DNA of 64,000 nucleotides, taken from NCBI RefSeq assembly GCF_009730915.1, contig NC_052475.1, positions 23,931,016 through 23,995,015 on the forward strand, given 5' to 3'. Below are positions 21,565 through 33,064 of this stretch, piece after piece (within the stretch, counting starts at the first letter, position 1; every line of letters begins with the position of its first letter). A model generated the notes under the pieces. The model was not told the DNA's origin, made no database searches, and saw nothing but the letters and a program-made list of their open reading frames with translations. The stretch comes from Dioscorea cayenensis subsp. rotundata. Its lineage: Eukaryota > Streptophyta > Magnoliopsida > Dioscoreales > Dioscoreaceae. Both the position numbers and the translations under genes were made by a program.

Positions 21565-23218
21565 TCAACTACTGGTAGCGTTGGTTGTTGGATGAGAACC
21601 ACCAAGGATGGAGGTGATGGCGGCGGCGAGGGCGGCGCTGAAGTTGGGATCAGCGGTAATAGCAGCAGTGGCAGCACTTACAGTGTCAGTCAATGTGGAC
21701 GGCCGATGAGTCTCCGGCGACATCTGAAGCCCTGTAAATTTTGATTGATTGTGTACTACTGGTTGCCCGAATATGTTCGGTAAAGACGACGGTGCAGTTG
21801 CCGGAGATCTGTTAAGCTGCAACTGATTGGAGGAAGAGGAATGAGTGAGGTCTAATGTAACAGTAGGAAACGGAGCTGAAGCTGAAATGGTAGCCATGCT
21901 TGAGGTGGAGGGGAGTATAGTTCTTGCTAAGAAGTTAGCATTCATTAATCCATCAGTGCTTGACATCGAGCCGGAAAGAAGCATCGACGCTGCAGCAGAG
22001 GTCGTCGATGCCATCGCCGCGGCTGCCGGTGGCAGTGGATGGTTGTGTGTTCCTTCATATGTTGTTATCAAGATGCTCCGATCATCAGCACATCTTTGAA
22101 CCTATATATATTATATATATATATGATCATTGAAATTAATTTATAAAAATTAAGAATCTATATGTTTTTATTTATATGCATTACATACTTGTTTGCGAAC
22201 TGGACAACCAGTTGCCATGGTACATCTATAGTATGCACGAGGACATGGGTTTCCTTTTGCCATCTTCTGTCCATATTTTCTCCATTGGCATCCATCTGTG
22301 ATCTAAAAATAAATGTATATTTATTAATTAACATACTAGTGTTCTTGTTATTAAGTTTGAATATATATGTATATATATATATATATATGTACCATTGGAG
22401 CTTCTGATCTAGCCCTAACTGAAACACGAGCTTTCCTCATTGTGGCCTCTTGAGAAGCTTGGTCATTGTTCTTATTGGGAGATAGCTTCTCTTTCTCTTC
22501 AGTACCAAGAGAGCCTACTTCAATGTTGTTAGATGGTGATGTGGATATCTCTTGGCTTCCCCCGGCTGTCGAAGAATGCGAAGGCTCATCGGTATCGACC
22601 ACCACCGTGTTCACTGTCGGACCGAGATCTATGAATTGCCTTTGCACAACCTCATGGCCACTTTGATCTCTCTGTTTCATCACTGCAAGAAGATGAGCTT
22701 GGAGAGTGTTATAATTGTTTGTCACTTGACTCAACAACACCCTCAATCTCTTGTTCTCTTCATCCATCCTTCCAAGCTCTGCTTGCATGGCTTCCAACTG
22801 AAACAAAAATAGAACACATGAAAAACAAGAACACACATCGTATATACAATTAATTTAATAATTTTTTTAAAAAAAGAGAAAAAAAAAAGAAACAAACCTC
22901 ATGTGATCTATCCTCATTATCCACTGTAGAATGATCATTCATTTTGATATTCATCAGTTGAAATCCAGTCTAAAAACAAACAGTAACAGTACTACTACAG
23001 CATCAATACATAAAACATCTTCAAAATAAACAAATTAATAATATATAATATATAATAATGATAATGATACATACACTCATGGTGAGATCTTCTTTCTTGA
23101 TGCCAAGCCATGGAGTTGTTTTGAGATCCAATTCTTCATTTCTCATGCCCTTGTTGTTCTTCTTGTCTTCAGAGAAGAAGTCCATCTCTTGGTGGCCATT
23201 AATGGAGTTCATGTTCAT
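21565..23218 (-). CDS. WRKY transcription factor, group IIb (WRKY6/31/42-like)
   Basis: Five exons: 23218-23075, 22969-22898, 22797-22393, 22302-22189 and 22101-21565, all joined in phase 0, giving 423 residues. Group IIb WRKYs are nuclear factors that bind W-boxes (TTGACC/T) and act in pathogen, senescence and phosphate responses. Exon 3 has a leucine-zipper-like coiled coil ([20 protein letters not shown], then [16 protein letters not shown]) and a basic [15 protein letters not shown] block. The WRKY domain spans exons 4-5: [22 protein letters not shown]5-C, and HNH in [10 protein letters not shown]. The intron splits the domain exactly between RKQ and VQR, the V-type position typical of groups IIa/IIb. 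The C-terminus is Ala/Ser/Thr-rich ([21 protein letters not shown]). The start is the first ATG in frame. Nothing looks broken. Confidence 0.93.
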
Positions 23219-23323
23219 CTTCTTTTTAAGTCTCTGGAGTTCTTTTTTTTTCCAACGAGAGACGTTGAGGGGGGAATAAGAAGACTCAGAGAAGGAGTGA
23301 CGCCATTCAGTGCGTCATGTGGA

Positions 23324-23486
23324 CACGTGGAGGTCTGTTATTGGATGGAGTTCCGTAGGGTTTCGGGCGAGGGCGATGGAGTCAAACAGTGATCACCGGC
23401 TCCGATTGAGCCGCCGGGTTGCGCGAGAGAGAACTCCGTCGACGGCGTTGACTGGACCCACAAGTGGGGCACGAGTGAGTTTGACC
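23324..23486. promoter_or_regulatory. G-box and W-box cluster upstream of the WRKY gene
   Basis: CACGTG lies at 23324-23329. W-box cores lie at 23385-23380 (TTGACT, minus strand), 23448-23453 (TTGACT) and 23481-23486 (TTGACC). All are within about 270 bp upstream of the WRKY start codon, in a GC-rich stretch of otherwise AT-rich DNA. W-boxes in WRKY promoters are known to support auto- or cross-regulation. Confidence 0.5.
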
Positions 23487-24303
23487 GAATGTGACATCGA
23501 ATCACGTGCTGCCACGTCCAGTCGGCTGACTTCTTCCAGGTGGGACCGGGGAAAGTTGATCAGGTTACTCGAGAAGCCCGGGAATGGTGACAAGTCTCGC
23601 GTAGAGGAAGGAGTTCTAATTTAATTTAATTTTTTAATTTTTGTGAGATTTTTTTAATATAAAAGTACAATGACCTTTTTCATGAGTATTCATGTTTAAA
23701 TTAATTATTTTTTTTTCATGAGACAAAAAAGAAAGAAATATGAAGAGATATATATTTATAACTGATATATATTTATAACTGATATTTTAAGAACATCTCT
23801 AAATTTGAAGTCTAAAAATATCCACAATAACCTCTGAATATTAATTTGAAAACTGTGATCATTATAAACAGTGCAAAACATGTTCTATAATATTGTATAG
23901 TAATCATGAATAGTAAAAAATATACAATATTTATGTAAATAAATAGCCATTTGATAATAATCTAACCGCTATAAGTAAAACGACATCCCTAGATTACTAT
24001 TTTCCATATATATATATATATATATATCGAGAGAGAATTTGTTAACTGCAAAAGTTCCTAGAGAATGAAAAAGACAAACACAAACATGTATATAAATAGT
24101 GTTTGAAACCATATCTTACATTTGAAACAAGTAGTTATGATGCACACAGTGGGAGACCCACAACCCAAAAAGACTGGTTTGATAGGGTGAGGTTGCCCCC
24201 CACATATATGCCCATGGACTCTCTTAATTAGGTGTCCTTCGATCAGACTTGATATCCTTTATCAGGTCTTAAACCAGGTTTGCAACAAGTTAGGTGGTTT
24301 TTG

Positions 24304-24338
<35 letters not shown>

Positions 24339-25305
24339 AAGAGGGGTTGCGGTTGTGATTGGCTAAGTGTTGCTATTAAAGAGACAGTTTAATAGTAATG
24401 TTTAAGTTATTATTATATTCACTGTTTTCATTGATGGATGATTTACTGCTGTTGAATTAGATTATGTATAAGATGTAATGAAGATGCTTAATTTTCTTGG
24501 AGAACGTGGTCAATCTTGGAGTCTCCTTTGACCAAAATGACCCAAGTCAATTAAGTTATAAATGCAGGCAAAGTTTCAGTGAAATTGAATGGAATTGACG
24601 TGCAACATTTTCCAATTTGTTGGAAAGACTTGACCCAAAACATCAAACACATATAACAAATTAATCCTATGAACGACATTTTGGATTCCATGATTAGTTG
24701 GACTATAAGAGAATGTGATTCATAACGTACAATATCAAATCAAACCACATTATAAAATTCCCCAACAATTAATAATTCAAGACAGGTGTTGTAAGAGACC
24801 AAAACTTAGTTTGCAGTTTTTCCAAGGCATGCTTGCTTGCCTGCACACACCAATCCATTGACAAGCTTACACATATAATGAAAGACTAGTTCTTCCAGAA
24901 GGTCCACTACGGCAGACTTCCAACCAAAACTGATGAAAAGTCTTCTTCATTTGTAATTATAAACTAGTTCAGAAGAGAAAAGGAAAGCTTACTGGTACAT
25001 TGAGTATGAGATGTACTCTTTGAAATTAAACATACTAGAAAATACACGTGGAAGAGAGACCACTAATAAAACACATGAATTTAAAATTGAGCAAAGAGAA
25101 TATCTGTTGGGGAAGGCAATTAAACATGGTAGAATGAGTTTGTTGAGTGTTAGGCAGAACTGAGAAGGTTGGTTTCACTACTTACCCACATCCTAAATCT
25201 CTTTTAATTTCTTAATAACATTTCATGCACTCCTAGCTAGTTCATCCCTACTTATAAAAATAAACACATGGATTCACTCAATTACTCCAACCCTGAAACA
25301 CATGA
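23487..25305. other. Divergent intergenic region between the WRKY and AHL genes
   Basis: Shared upstream region of two divergently transcribed regulator genes. It contains TA microsatellites (about 24006-24027 and 24306-24335) and a duplicated GATATATATTTATAACT word at about 23746-23781. No coding sequence seen. Confidence 0.5.
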
Positions 25306-26132
25306 ATGGCAGGTCCTGATCTCCCCGGAGAAAAACCAGCCACCACCAACTGCAACGACGACCATGAACATCAACCGGACTGCACTGATGACACTAAATC
25401 ATCAATGTTAGTACTTCCTATGATACCCACACCTGTTCGCCGTCCTAGAGGCCGGCCAGCAGGGTCCAAGAACAAGCCTAAGCCGCCGATAATCATCACT
25501 CGCGACAGCCCCAACGTCCTACGTGCTCATGCCATGGAGGTAAAACTATTGATAATAAATTAACTCAATCAACATTGATCAACACTTACGTACTAACAAT
25601 GCTTAACACATAGGTGAGTCCTGGCTGTGACATCACTGACTGCATTGCCGGGTTTGCGAGAAGACGTCAACGTGGAGTGTGTGTTCTCCGGGGAAGTGGA
25701 TGCGTGATGAACGTGACACTGAGACAGCCAGGGCCGGCTCCGGGAGCCACCATCACACTGCATGGGCGTTTTGAGATCTTATCATTGCTAGGATCCTTTT
25801 TTCCTCCACCGGCACCGACGTCTGGCACAGGGTTGACGGTTTTCTTGGGTGGTTCTCAGGGGCAGGTGTTTGGTGGCAGCGTAGTAGGACCACTGGTTGC
25901 GGCGAGCCCAACGGTGGTCATGGCGGCATCTTTCATGACTACTGGATTTGATCGTCTTCCATTGGAGGAGCATGAGAGTACTATTGCTGGAAGTGGCATG
26001 CATCATCATCATCATCATCATCACCACCGCATTGAGATGCCTAACTTGTATGGAGTTGGTGTGCCTTCTGCCATGGCTCCTGAGCTGTATGCATGGGCTC
26101 ATGGTGGTCAAGTGACTGAGTTGAAGAAGTGA
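25306..26132 (+). CDS. AHL: AT-hook motif nuclear-localised (AHL) protein, unit 1
   Basis: Two exons: 25306-25539 and 25614-26132, phase 0 (GAG/GTAAAA ... ATAG/GTGAGT), giving 250 residues. AHL proteins bind AT-rich DNA through the AT-hook and multimerise through the PPC/DUF296 domain to control growth genes. The AT-hook reads [17 protein letters not shown] (residues 45-61). The PPC domain starts [18 protein letters not shown], continues [20 protein letters not shown] and VCVLRGSG, then [26 protein letters not shown] and TVVMAASF. A nine-histidine run from a CAT repeat precedes the C-terminus. The hook type is that of clade A proteins, which are intronless in Arabidopsis, so the intron at HAMEV/SPG is noteworthy. 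This copy reads intact and is the likely parent type of the AHL fragments at 39838 and 46428. Confidence 0.9.
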
Positions 26133-26295
26133 TTATTGTAATAATAATAATTATTATTATTAGTGGAGGAAGGTGGATATGGTTGAGTTTGAAGGAATAA
26201 GTTATATATTATGCACCATGTATTATGACAATGAAGTGGTTTGATTAGATATAATTAAATATTTTGAAAATTTTCTTCAAGGAGAAATATAAGTA
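26133..26295 (+). repeat. AHL 3' UTR segment, copy 1 of 3
   Basis: Follows the AHL stop. The words GGATATGGTTGAGTTTGAAG, GAATAAGTTATATATTATGC and GATTAGATATAATTAAATAT recur nearly unchanged at 39838-39995 and 54128-54310. This marks the tandem AHL-GHR-X8 blocks. Confidence 0.85.
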
Positions 26296-26459
26296 TATAT
26301 ATAAAAAAAAGAACAGATAAAATGAGTATTTTTTTTTTTATGCAGAAGATCATAAATTCAATTTTTTTAAATACAATTGAATTTTTTTAAGTGAATAAAT
26401 CATAATAAATTAAAATAAAAAGAATATGATACAATAAAAAATTAACGAAAAAATAAGAA
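26296..26459. other. AT-rich junction before the LINE
   Basis: Contains a minus-strand retroposon tail (AATTTATTATGATTTATTCA on the minus strand near 26390-26410). The exact 5' end of the LINE could not be fixed; no clear target duplication was found. Confidence 0.35.
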
Positions 26460-26523
26460 ACGAGAAAGGATGGGCAATCTCTTGAGGGACCTGTGGAGCG
26501 GCGCCGGTGATGGATGAGGGGAG

Positions 26524-28150
26524 GTGGAGAAAGGTAAGGTTTCTGTCGAGAAGGTCAGTGAGAGGTCTGGGACGCAACGACATCCAAGGGAGACGAAGGG
26601 AGAGGAAACTCGTGCACAGGAAAGGTTGTATGCCCACGCGGTGAGCTCCCTTTCATCGGAGGATTCGAAGGCAAAGAGCAATAGGAGCGTGATGGGGGCT
26701 TCTTCGGAGGGTAAGAAGGGTAGTGGATCGCTAGCGGGTTCTAAACGGCCTCGCTTGCCGACGGAGGCTACATGCGGACGGTGCTTCAGAGCCTCCCATA
26801 AGACGGCGGATTGTCGACATCAAGTCGTCTGCCTGCGCTATGCGTGTGTAGGCCACATGGCAGCTAGATGCCCGATGATTCCTCGGCGTAGCCTGCACAA
26901 GAAACAGATCCACGTTCGATCTAAAATCTCGGAGGTGCAAGTCAAGGAGATTGCTCGAGCTGTGGAGCGACCCAGCAACAACCAGAACAACATTGCTTCT
27001 CAGCCGTTTGTGGTCACCCAGCGGAGTCATAAGGCTTCAATCTCCCTCTCTCTTTCTCCGGAGATTGAGTAAGTTCGTGATGACTTAGCTAAATTGGCTG
27101 TGTTATCCGTGGTGGAGGGGTTTGTCAATGAGTCTAGTGTGTTAGAGATTGCACCGTTGGTCCTTAATTGCAAATTGGTCGGCCCCGATCATGCCGATGA
27201 ATGAATGCACTTTCCTAGTTCTGTTGGCGAAAAGGGAAGAGGTGAAGGAGATCTATAAGATGAGTACGTTCAAGGTGGATACCAAAGACGGACCTTGCTC
27301 TCTCAAGGTCGCACCGTGGTCGGCGGAGCTGGGGGCTGATGGACGTGCGGCCGGGGATGGTCATTGGGTTATGATCTGGAATTTACCTTTACATGCATGG
27401 TGCTGGGAGGTGATTGTGGAGGTCCTAAGGCCGGTAGGAGAGCTCGTTATTCTTTCCCAGGCGACGGTCCCTCATAAGAAGTTTATTACTGCATTGATCC
27501 GGCGCCCGAGGAGAGCTATGTTACCTATGGAGGTGGACTTCAGCCTGGGTATGAGGAAGTACCAGGTTCTCATCACGACGGACAAAGGTGCTTTCCCAAA
27601 GTTTCGCAGGGACTTGGGACGTTACGTCTTACCTATTGTGGACGAGGTGGCTGAGTTGCAGAGGTCGTCGGGAGGCCGGTATACTCACTCTATCACGTTA
27701 GATGAGAAGGGCAAACATAAGGCTAAGGGTGATGTACCAAGGATCGGGCGTAATGATAACAAGGGAGATAACTGTAACTCGGAGGTTGAGCGTTACTCCC
27801 CCGAAGTGGGGATGAGTTTTTGCGCGGTTGATCCTGTTACGGTGGTTGAGCGATGCTCCCCCGACCGACGACCTCCTTGGACCGATGGTCATCCAGAGAT
27901 TAGGAAGAGAACTGCGGGATCTTTGGAGTCTCGGTCTTCCGAGCAAGGTCGCCATCAGGGTATGGTCACTCGGACGACGCACGGCTCTAGATGGCAACGT
28001 GTCGAGCGGAGGACTGCTTCTTCACCGGGGTTGAAGATTTTGACACGTGGCGCGATGACAGTGGTGGAAATGCTGACATCCGAGGTTGTCGGGAGAGTGG
28101 GAGCTGATACCCACGTGGTCGTGACTGCGGGTAATCCGGAAGCAAATTGA
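26524..28150 (+). pseudogene. LINE ORF1 (CCHC and RNA-binding-like domain)
   Basis: Two consecutive frames. 26524-27072 contains CGRCFRASHKTADC, a good C-X2-C-X4-H-X4-C knuckle, and a second copy CLRYACVGHMAARC in which one cysteine is replaced by tyrosine. After a stop near 27071 the related sequence continues at 27149-28150 with GDGHWVMIWNLPLHAWCWEV and RKYQVLITTDKGAFPKF, a DUF4283/RRM-like region of plant LINE ORF1 proteins. The product would bind RNA in the retrotransposition particle. It is broken by at least one stop and a shift. A further open stretch (28161-28655) is probably the ORF1 tail. Confidence 0.7.
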
Positions 28151-29067
28151 GGATGTTCCATTGGTGATTGATTCATCCAAGGTTCCGTTGATTAAGTTGG
28201 CGGCTAATCTCGGGACATTTGTAGACCCTTTGGTCTCGCATAATGGGGTGGGCTCGGATTTGAGCCTGGGTAAGTTGGGTTCGGTACACCCTGATAACCA
28301 GTTTGATCCGGTCTTGGACTGTGAGGTGGGCTGTTTTGGGCTTAGGGCAATCGGGCCGAGGGCTGAGCCCATAGTCAAGATGGATGATGTTGTGTGTCTG
28401 GGGCCCGATCCTGTTGAACCCAAGAAGGAGAATTTGGCTCTTTCAACTGATATTTATCTCAACAAGAATTCTCTGCCGCCCTTGAAGCCTCCTATTGGTT
28501 TCAAATGGCAATTTTTGGGGGGTACCTGGGCTATGATTCCAGATAGTGTTCCATTATCTGCTGACGGAGACAATCTTTCAGAAGGGGGCAGGAGTCCCGA
28601 CAGTCCAGGTGAACATTCCTTGGTCAAGGATTCTCAGGAGATTGATGTGGAATAGGTTGATTCGTTCTCGGAGTTCGAAAGGAACCTCAGGGTTCTGCTG
28701 CCAAGTTTACATTCGGATCAAGAGGGGGGACCTATAGAAAATTTGCAAGGCACCAGGAAGGGCAAGAGGCATAAGAAACCTTCTTCTAGGTTCAATGAGG
28801 AGGCGGGTTATGTGGCCAAGCTACCACTTCGACTAAAAAGAAGGGAACAGGCGGGGAGAGCTCGAAGGTACACATGTTAAACCCCTGCTAATTTCCGATT
28901 GGTCTGATGCACAAATTATTCAGTATTGCAATGCTTGTGGTATTGATTTCTCTGGTAATGTGAATGATTGTATCATGCATATTCGTTCCTTAGAAAATAC
29001 CCGTGCCACCCTTTCTAAGGACGTTGTAGCGGCCTCTTCTGAGGTCAGGAAGAACTAATGTTTTTTC

Positions 29068-29814
29068 ATGAATATCATTACTTGGAATGTTGGGGGCCTT
29101 GGGAAACAGTCTAAGCATTTTCTAGTCAAGGACTTTCTTAATCTGCATTATGTTGATGTATGCTATCTTCAAGAGTCCAAATTAGATTGTGTTATCCAAG
29201 CGTTATGGTGGGAGATAGGCGGGAGTCTCTTGGATCATTTTGCTTTAGTTCCTGCTCTGGGAACAGCTAGGGGTATTATTGTGGGATGGAATAGTTCGAT
29301 CATGGACGGTAAAGTGCTAAAGGTGGGGGATCACAGCTTGACGATTGAGTTTTTTTCTAAGCAGTATCTAATGATTTGGATTTGCATCGCGGTGTATGGT
29401 CCAGTGGTGAGGGCCCGTAAAAGTGCTTTTTGGGAGGAATTGCGGGCGAGTGTGGGACCGCCCCCAGATGTCCCTTTAATTGTTTGTGGGGATTTTAATG
29501 CAATTTTTGCATTTAATGATAAAGTCTCTGGTACGCCTAATGTAGATGACATTTGTAGTGCAAATTCCTTCATGGTGGATCAGGGTTTCTGGGAACCGTC
29601 CTCATTGGGGAGAAGGTTCACTTGGACTAATGGTCAAGCTGTCCCGATTTCAGTAAAATTGGATCGTTTCCTTGTGAACAATGCTTGGGTTGTGTGGTTC
29701 CCTAAGCTTGTTCAGAAGAGTCTTCCTAGATTGAGATCGGATCATGTTCCAATTGGTCTTGAGGGGAGGGGTGCGAGCACTAGTCTACCCCGCGTCCATT
29801 TAGATTTGAATTGA
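29068..29814 (+). pseudogene. LINE ORF2, AP-endonuclease domain
   Basis: Reads MNIITWNVGGLGKQ at its start (the WN metal site), then CYLQESKLD (catalytic Glu), YGPVVRARKSAFWEEL, VCGDFNAI (catalytic Asp/Asn), SLGRRFTWTNGQ, LDRFLVN and LRSDHVPIGL (Ser-Asp-His motif). All the usual endonuclease motifs are present over 248 residues. The frame ends before the reverse transcriptase, with which it would normally be fused in ORF2. Confidence 0.85.
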
Positions 29815-29848
29815 TTTGGACCACGTCCGAGGAGTTCCATAATCTTGT

Positions 29849-31532
29849 TTGTCATGGTGGTCGGCTTTTTCTCCTTCCGGATGTGGGGCCTTCATCATTA
29901 GTAAAAAGCTTTCCTTGCTTAGGGGAAAATTGAGGGAGTGTGCAAAATTTAGTTTTGGTTCGATTAAGCTTCGTAAGCTGGCCTTGTTGAATGAGCTGGA
30001 TGAAGTGGACATTATCAAAGAATCTAAGGGATTGTCTCCCTCTGAGTTGAATCAGGAACACACTATCCTTGAGAACCTTGCTGTAATCAGAAATCAGGAG
30101 GAAATCTATTGGAAGCATCGTTCTCGATTGCAATGGCTTAAGGAGGGTGATGAAAACTCAAAGTTCTTTCATGCGGTGGCTAATGGGTCGTAAGAACATG
30201 AATTTTATTCCCTCCTTACAGGTCGATGGTTCCCTTTTGGATAAGCCTCGGGATTTAGGCAAGGCTTTTGCAGCTCACTTTAATAAGATTTTTGGTAGCA
30301 AGAGATCGACTAGTTTTCAGGTGGATCTTAGGAGATTATTTGCCTTCAAACCCCCTGTGGACCTCTCTCATCTTGAGAGCTCGTTTACAATGGAAAATCT
30401 GAAATTGGCAGTGTTTGAATTAGGGCGTGATAAGGCGTCGGGTCCGGATGGTTTTCCCCTGTTCTTTTTTAGAGAATTCTGGGACTTGACCAAGGATGAT
30501 TTGTGGAAACTGTGTGAGGACTTCTTTGATGGGAAGGCTAATTTTGAAAGAATTAACTGGGCAAGTTTAACCCTCTTTCCTAAGGTGGACACTCCGGAGA
30601 CTCTAGTGGATTTCCGTCCTATCAGCCTAATCAATTCAACCCTGAAAATTATTTCTAAAATGCTGGCCTCCCGTCTCGCTAAAGTCCTGAATCGGTTAGT
30701 TGAAAGTGAGCAATCCGCTTTCATGAAGGGTAGATGTATCCTTGATAATATTTCCACTGCGGAGGAATTGATTTTTAGTATGCACAAACGCCGTGCTGCT
30801 GGGCACATCCTAAAGGTCAACTTCGCCAAAGCGTTTGATACTGTGGATTGGGAGTTTCTGTGGGACTTGCTTCTGACAAGGGGGTTTGACAGTAGATGGG
30901 TAGGGTGGATCTAATATTTACTTACCTCGTCGAAGGCTTCGATTCTTATCAATGGATCCCCCAATGGTTACATTAGGTGCCAAAGGGGTCTGCGTCAAGG
31001 TGACCCGCTGTCCCCTTTGCTCTTTACCCTGGTGATGGATGTGCTCAACTCCATGTTTGTCCATGCCCTTAGCACCAAAGTGCTTGTGGGGGGTTCCTAG
31101 CTCTTGGAGAATTTGGTAGTAGGTGTAATCTTCATTATGCTGATGATCTGCTTGTTCTGACCATGGGGAGTCTTGAAGACCTTAGGGTGATTAAGCTGAT
31201 GCTTTATTTTTTTGAGGGCTTAACTGGGTTGGAGACTAATTTTGATAAACCATGTCTGTTCTAGAGCAATTTGGGTGATCTTTCGGATAATGCTGCAGCT
31301 CGTACTCTTAATTGTGAGGTGAGGATGCTTCCCGTCACTTACCCAGGTATCCCCATTTTTGGGCGTAGACCGTGCAAGCTGGACTGGGAAGGGCTTATTC
31401 TTAAGATGATAAGACGTCTGTCGACTTGGAAGGCAAGCTACCTCTCTTTGGGGGGTAGACTTTCGCTAGTCAACTCTATGCTTATGGCTCTACCTACCTA
31501 TTGGATGTCGTTGTTCAGATTGCCGTGTTGGG
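29849..31532 (+). pseudogene. LINE ORF2, reverse-transcriptase domain (left of the hAT)
   Basis: Visible in pieces: DKASGPDGFPLFFFREFW, NWASLTLFPKVDTPETLVDF, RPISLINSTLKIISKMLASR, SEQSAFMKGRCILDNI, then KVNFAKAFDTVDWEFLW (30147-30914), in which the first catalytic Asp of motif A is Asn. Further on come RQGDPLSPLLFTLVMDV (about 30990), YADDLLVLTMG (about 31139) and SLGGRLSLVNSMLMALPTYW (to about 31505). In-frame stops and shifts separate these blocks. The domain is cut at 31532 by the hAT element. Confidence 0.85.
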
Positions 31533-33056
31533 TAGACATGGGCACGGGTCGGTCTTTGGCCGACCAGTAACCGGCCCGGCCAACCCGTCGTGTCACGGGT
31601 CACCGGAGGGTGGCCCGGACACAGCCCGGGTACAGTGCCAAACCGGCGGGCCGGGCCAGAACCCGCCGGTTCACGGGCCGGCATGCCAGGTTTTTTATAA
31701 AAATTTAATATTTTAAATAAATTTATAAATTTATAAAGTTATTAATATAATTTTAAATATAAAACAAAATATCCAAAACAAATAATAACATACAAGTTGT
31801 TATGTGACTGATTTTATAGGCAGTTGTTATGCAATTTGTTTGAAATTAGTCGATGTGGGACTAAATTACAATAGTAAAAGACTTGTTTATTGATTCTAGT
31901 TTTTAGTATAGCATTTTTGTCAAAACAAAATTTACTGGTAGATTGGTTAGAGTAGTATATGATTGGTTTTAATAGTTTATGAAGTCTTGAGTTCAAATCA
32001 TTGTGACCACAATTGTTGTTTTTTATTTGTTTTAAATCAAATCTAAATTTTAAAAACTATTTAGGATAATTTCAAATAAATCACAAAAATTAAAAACTTT
32101 TAGTATTAATTTATTTTTTTTAAATGCTTATTATTGAATATTTTGATAATGTTTTGAAAGATGATACTTGTTAGTATAGGATTAAATTTAAATATTTTCA
32201 AGAATCATAGATTTGATTAAAAGGGAACATGAGACGATGGAAATTGAAAAAAAACTTATTATATACGAAATTTAATTTTCTATAAAAAACAATTAAATAT
32301 ATAATTGAGAAATTAAAATAATAATGTTTATTTTTTTACCGTTATTTAACATTATGTTATGATAAATATTTTTTAACATAATTTAGTTTTCTTACATTAA
32401 AATATATTATTAACAAAATTTTATTAGTTATTTATTCATCAGGATTTTGGTGAATATTATAATTTTAAGTTAATAATATATCTAGAAATACATAAAATTT
32501 TAGAATTTTCACCCAAAAATATACAAAAATATGTATGAAAGATTATAGTTTTAAATTAACAATAAGGTTATACTATTACACATCAATGACATTATGTTTG
32601 TTTTTATATTTATTTTAAATAATATTAATAACGGAGATAAGTAATACATATAAAAACAATGGATTATAATGTTGAGTAACTCAAAAAAGGGTGAGTAATA
32701 CCCTTTTTTTTATAATGGTTGCTACTAACAATTAAAGTAAATAATTTGACACAAAATGCAAAAATAATGGAATCTAAAAGGGTATATATAATTAAACAGA
32801 AAGTGAAAAACTAATTTTTTATTCTTTTTAAAGTATGTTTATATATTTTTCCTTTCTTTAATTAAACAAGGAAAAAGTTTGGGTTGGTGGATAAGGTGTT
32901 TGAGGGATGAAAAAGGTCATGGGTTCAAATTTTTGGTGCTTTGAATTTAAGTTTTTTTTAAAATAAAAAAAAGGACTCAACCCGCCGGGTTGCCGGGTTG
33001 GGACAGCCCCAACCCATAACCAGGCCGGGCCAAAAGACGGCCCGTGCCCCCCTCTA
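31533..33056. mobile_element. hAT-type non-autonomous element inside the LINE
   Basis: 1,524 bp flanked by the perfect 8-bp repeat GTGTTGGG (31525-31532 and 33057-33064). The left end is TAGACATGGGCACGGG and the right end, inverted, is TAGAGGGGGGCACGGG. About 150 bp at the left end and 90 bp at the right are GC-rich GGCCCGG/CCGGGCC words; the core is AT-rich with no transposase. Joining the LINE across it leaves FRLPCW/VIKHIDRIRRDF in frame, so the insertion is clean. Two inner strings (near 31935-32005 and 32880-32945) resemble tRNA A/B boxes, ending CTTGAGTTCAAATC and CATGGGTTCAAAT. Confidence 0.9.
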
Positions 33057-33064
33057 GTGTTGGG

